NCBI GenBank assembly: GCA_002793745.1
Contig: PFEE01000073.1
Span: 2,638-10,972, forward strand
Direction: 5' to 3'
Source of the DNA: Candidatus Roizmanbacteria bacterium CG10_big_fil_rev_8_21_14_0_10_45_7
Lineage (GTDB): Bacteria; Patescibacteriota; Microgenomatia; UBA1406
Length of the DNA stretch: 8,335 nt
Under the pieces are notes generated by a model. The model was not told where the DNA came from and ran no database searches. It was given only the letters and a program-made list of their open reading frames with translations. Shown here piece by piece: positions 5,862 to 8,335 of this stretch. The position numbers and the translations under genes were made by a program. Each line of letters opens with the position of its first letter. Within the stretch, counting starts at the first letter, position 1.

Positions 5862-7189
5862 TATTTAATGCTTATAGCATATAAATCAGGAAGGGAATTA
5901 CGCTTGGGATTAAGGTTAGTCAGAATAAGAACCTGTCCATCTGAGGTTGTACCAAAGAGTGACTGTTCAAAGGGGCCTGAATATACGACCGTACGATTTT
6001 TTCCATCATACTCAACCATAGATATGGTATCTTCCTGGTTCTGTACCAGATTTTTAGAATTACTAAACCAGGCAATGCTGCCAAAGAGCGATTGACGCTG
6101 GAGCATTCGCTCTACGTGATCGATTTGATTGGTGTTTTGAGTTTGACTCAATTTAGTAACGCTTTGGAGCAATGTTTGGCTTTGTTGTGGAAACAAATTG
6201 AGCTCGTAATTGCGGTCTTCTTTAAGGTCATATACATAAAAATAACCCGGACGGATGTTTCTTACTTCTGTGACCGGGGAGGTGCTTTGAATGGGGGGAT
6301 TGATTACTCTTGGCAGAGATACCGTACCAATACCGAAATAGAGCAGTTTTTTATCATCAGGTGAAAACTGCAATAGATAAGCGCCCTTACGGAGCGCTTG
6401 CTGTATTTTTTGATGCTGCGCCTCAATAATTTTCTCACGTAAATCCTGTGTTTCATTATCCCACCGCTCAAGTAGTGTTTGGTATGAAAGGCTTACATCA
6501 AGGTACGAATCGGGGTTGGCAATTGATATTAAGTAGACGGTTATCAGCGTGTTATCTTCTGCATTAAATAGTACCAGTATGTTTTTTTCATCAGGAGAGA
6601 ATAATATTTCGGTTTTTGCTAAATCGGCTCTACCGGGAAATTGAGAAAAAGGAAGCAGCAAATTGGTGCCGCTAAATAAGCTTAAGGTGCGGGATCCCAA
6701 TGAGCGCAAAAAGATACCGCTGCTTTCTTCCTCACTGGGCAGTGGCGTGGTTGCTTGTTCCGCCGCCTGGGGTTTAATGTACACCACCACATCTCCTGAG
6801 GGTGAGCGCGTGGGACGGATGACGCCTCGGTTGGTAAGGGGGGAGAGTGAGGGATTTAGGTAAAAAAGCAGTGCATCGGTACGGTACACAACCTCTTTTT
6901 TAATATGATACGTTTTGGTCCATTTGGTATATCCTTCTTTCTGGATTGATACGGTATACGTGCCGGGCGATAAATACAGTGTTTTGGGTGTGACGCCTTC
7001 CAACTTGCCGTTTATAATCAGCTCTGAATCATTAGGGTAGGAGTTGGTAATGATAATTCCTTTACCCTGTAATGATTGGGTACTGAGATTAAACTGATAC
7101 CCGCTGGCAAACAGGTAAATGGCACCGGAGACCAGTATGACAGTCCCCGCAACCAAAAACATCCACAATAATCGCATGGCAATTTTCAT
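5861..7189 (-). CDS. Membrane-anchored PEGA-domain protein with beta-propeller-like region
   Basis: This 442-residue protein begins with a basic stretch and one hydrophobic helix (about 7-28), so it is likely anchored in the membrane with the rest outside. Residues about 45-110 form a PEGA domain: SELIINGKLEGVTPKTLYL, SPGTYTVSIQKEGYTKW and the closing KTYHIKKEVVY, which is the usual small beta-sandwich of envelope proteins. The remainder has spaced repeats typical of PD40/WD40-like propeller blades: FSPDEKNILVLF (197-208), FSPDDKKLLYFG (275-286), and blade-like segments near 372-382 and 414-424. It contains a charged helical insertion (about 240-268). No catalytic motif is seen, so a binding or scaffold role in the wall is only an inference. 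It is first in an operon with the sortase (TAATG junction). The ATG at 7189 is supported by a -10 ending seven bases upstream; an internal ATG four codons later is the alternative. Confidence 0.85.
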   Translation of the reverse strand: MKIAMRLLWMFLVAGTVILVSGAIYLFASGYQFNLSTQSLQGKGIIITNSYPNDSELIINGKLEGVTPKTLYLSPGTYTVSIQKEGYTKWTKTYHIKKEVVYRTDALLFYLNPSLSPLTNRGVIRPTRSPSGDVVVYIKPQAAEQATTPLPSEEESSGIFLRSLGSRTLSLFSGTNLLLPFSQFPGRADLAKTEILFSPDEKNILVLFNAEDNTLITVYLISIANPDSYLDVSLSYQTLLERWDNETQDLREKIIEAQHQKIQQALRKGAYLLQFSPDDKKLLYFGIGTVSLPRVINPPIQSTSPVTEVRNIRPGYFYVYDLKEDRNYELNLFPQQSQTLLQSVTKLSQTQNTNQIDHVERMLQRQSLFGSIAWFSNSKNLVQNQEDTISMVEYDGKNRTVVYSGPFEQSLFGTTSDGQVLILTNLNPKRNSLPDLYAISIK

Positions 7190-7214
7190 ACTAGATATTG
7201 TAGCACACTAGTAT
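7188..7214. promoter_or_regulatory. Inverted repeat over the PEGA-sortase promoter (candidate operator)
   Basis: ATACTAG (7188-7194) and CTAGTAT (7208-7214) are a perfect 7-base inverted repeat separated by 13 bases. Their centres are 20 bases apart, about two helical turns, and they bracket the -10 hexamer of the - strand promoter. A dimeric regulator bound here would block that promoter. No regulator gene is in the window. Confidence 0.4.
7197..7205 (-). promoter_or_regulatory. Promoter of the PEGA-sortase operon, predicted leaderless
   Basis: On the - strand TGCTACAAT is an extended -10 (TGn at 7205-7203, TACAAT at 7202-7197). Seven bases separate it from the ATG at 7189, so transcription should begin at the start codon. 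The -35 is not recognisable. It has the same TGnTACAAT form as the tRNA-Arg promoter. Confidence 0.65.
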
Positions 7215-7242
7215 CGCTCTACTACATAATCTATCGATGACG

Positions 7243-7248
7243 TATAAT
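7243..7248 (+). promoter_or_regulatory. mreB -10 element, predicted leaderless
   Basis: A perfect TATAAT lies seven bases before the ATG at 7256, so the transcript should start at or next to the start codon. The -35 is weak (ACTACA at 7221-7226 shares three bases with TTGACA). It faces away from the PEGA-sortase promoter in the same 66-base region. Confidence 0.65.
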
Positions 7249-7255
7249 ACATTAT

Positions 7256-8263
7256 ATGTTCTTCACAAAGCGTGTCGGTATTGATTTGGGTACCGCAAAC
7301 TCTTTGGTATATGTTGAGAAGCAAGGGATTGTACTTCGTGAGCCCACCGTGGTTGCGTATTCCCTCATGGATAAGCGCATTGTTGCGGTGGGAACCGAAG
7401 CGAAAGAAATGATTGGACGCACGCCCGGAACTATTGTTGCGTCACGCCCAATGAAAGATGGGGTTATAGCCCAGTACAACGTTACAAAAGCAATGATCGA
7501 ATATTTTTTGAGTAAAACAGTTGGGTTTACCTTTATGAAGCCGGAGGTGCTTATTACTATTCCCGGTGGAGCGACGCAGGTTGAGCGGCGCGCTATTTCA
7601 AACGCCTGTGCCGCAGCCGGAGCGCGTAGCACCTATTTAATTGAAGAGCCGTTAGCTGCTGCCATAGGCGCTCAGCTCTCTATTGCTGAGGCGTCGGGCA
7701 ATATGGTGATCAATATAGGAGGCGGGACGACCGAGGCGGCGGTTATTTCTCTGGGTGAGCTGGTTTCGTATAAAAGCGAGCGCATTGGAGGAAATAAGTT
7801 GGACGAAGCTATTATTGCTCATCTTAAAAAAAAATACGCGCTCATCATTGGCGAGCGCACCGCGGAGCAGCTCAAGATGGAGCATGCAAACGCCAATCTT
7901 AAAGAGACCAGCGATACCGTCACGATTGAAGTAAAGGGGCGTGACATGAGAACCGGTCTGCCCAAACGTATAGACCTTTCTGAGCGTGAATTATCATTAA
8001 GTTTGCAAAAACCCCTGCATAGTATCGTGTATACCGCTCGCCGGGTGCTTGAAGAAATACCCCCTGAGTTGTCTGCAGACATTGTAGAGCGGGGAGCTAT
8101 TGTTTCTGGCGGAACTGCCCTCTTGCGGGGTATGGATAAATACCTAAGCGAAGAACTTAACATTCCCTGCTTTATTGCAGAAGAACCGCTTTTATGTGTG
8201 ATTAAAGGACTGGGTATGATTGCAGAACATTTTAGTCTGTATAAGCGGGCAGCAGGTCGATAA
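7256..8263 (+). CDS. mreB: Rod-shape-determining actin-like protein MreB
   Basis: MreB polymerises with ATP into membrane-bound filaments that guide the elongation machinery of the cell wall. The 335 residues match the family length. Visible motifs are phosphate-1 GIDLGTANSLVYV (8-20), SRPMKDGVI (63-71), TIPGGATQVERRA (101-113), the EEPLAAAIGA segment with the catalytic-site glutamates (130-139), phosphate-2 INIGGGTTEAAVISLG (152-167), ERIGGNKLDEAI (175-186) and the adenosine motif GAIVSGGTALLRGMDKYL (280-297). Phosphate-2 normally begins with Asp (VDIGGGTTE); here it is Asn (N153, codon AAT at 7712-7714). The N-terminal MFFTKRVGID lacks an amphipathic extension like that of E. coli. The gene ends with in-frame tandem stops TAA TAG. 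Usual partners mreC, mreD and rodA are not seen; the window ends about 70 bases later. Confidence 0.95.
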   Translation: MFFTKRVGIDLGTANSLVYVEKQGIVLREPTVVAYSLMDKRIVAVGTEAKEMIGRTPGTIVASRPMKDGVIAQYNVTKAMIEYFLSKTVGFTFMKPEVLITIPGGATQVERRAISNACAAAGARSTYLIEEPLAAAIGAQLSIAEASGNMVINIGGGTTEAAVISLGELVSYKSERIGGNKLDEAIIAHLKKKYALIIGERTAEQLKMEHANANLKETSDTVTIEVKGRDMRTGLPKRIDLSERELSLSLQKPLHSIVYTARRVLEEIPPELSADIVERGAIVSGGTALLRGMDKYLSEELNIPCFIAEEPLLCVIKGLGMIAEHFSLYKRAAGR

Positions 8264-8335
8264 TAGCCTAGAGTAAAATTTTCTTATTTTTTATATTTAT
8301 ATTTTTAAAAAAATAGAACTAAATTTTTTCTAAAT
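8264..8335. other. AT-rich region after mreB
   Basis: From about 8275 to the end almost every base is A or T (four G/C in 61), in clear contrast to the genes. T runs (such as 8324-8329) could end transcription, but no GC-rich stem precedes them. TAGAA (8314-8318) and TTCTA (8328-8332) form only a weak inverted repeat. No gene is seen. Confidence 0.6.

Noticed and set aside
1..8335. A search for CRISPR repeats, insertion sequences, att sites, toxin-antitoxin pairs or defence genes.
   Set aside because: No direct-repeat array, transposase or integrase, terminal inverted repeats or defence-type proteins were seen. All gene space is taken by the genes listed.

Overview
This 8.3 kb window is a compact, mostly housekeeping stretch of a bacterial chromosome. 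Codon usage and gene style point to a reduced genome, most likely of the Candidate Phyla Radiation (Patescibacteria), possibly a Parcubacteria-like lineage; this is inference. The evidence is a shortened leucyl-tRNA synthetase that lacks the leucine-specific domain, an NDP kinase enlarged by insertions, a tRNA without an encoded CCA end, no recognisable Shine-Dalgarno sequence before any gene, and a membrane-anchored PEGA protein next to a sortase. UGA is used as a stop (the M16 peptidase gene ends in TGA), which argues against the UGA-glycine code of Gracilibacteria and Absconditabacteria.

Layout. The + strand carries the 3' end of a surface-protein gene with a C-terminal membrane anchor (1-516). 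It overlaps leuS (500-2860) by 17 bases. After a 162-base gap comes an M16 zinc peptidase (3023-4276), then a 126-base gap and ndk (4403-4981). On the - strand lie tRNA-Arg(CCU) (5029-5100), a class D-like sortase (5127-5861) and a PEGA/beta-propeller-like membrane protein (5861-7189). The last two form one operon joined by a TAATG stop-start overlap. The operon diverges across 66 bases from mreB (7256-8263, + strand). The window ends in a very AT-rich stretch of about 60 bases. No gene-free stretch exceeds 300 bases.

Function. leuS, tRNA-Arg and ndk serve translation and nucleotide supply. mreB is the actin-like organiser of rod-shaped wall growth. The PEGA protein and sortase on the other side of the shared promoter region, and the anchored protein at the left edge, belong to the cell envelope, so the right half is envelope-oriented.

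The most consistent unusual signal is transcriptional. Four genes (M16 peptidase, ndk, PEGA protein, mreB) have a good -10 hexamer ending only 6-10 bases before the start codon. Their mRNAs should therefore be leaderless or nearly so. I found no mobile element, CRISPR array or defence system. The window is largely ordinary, with several protein-level deviations listed as findings.
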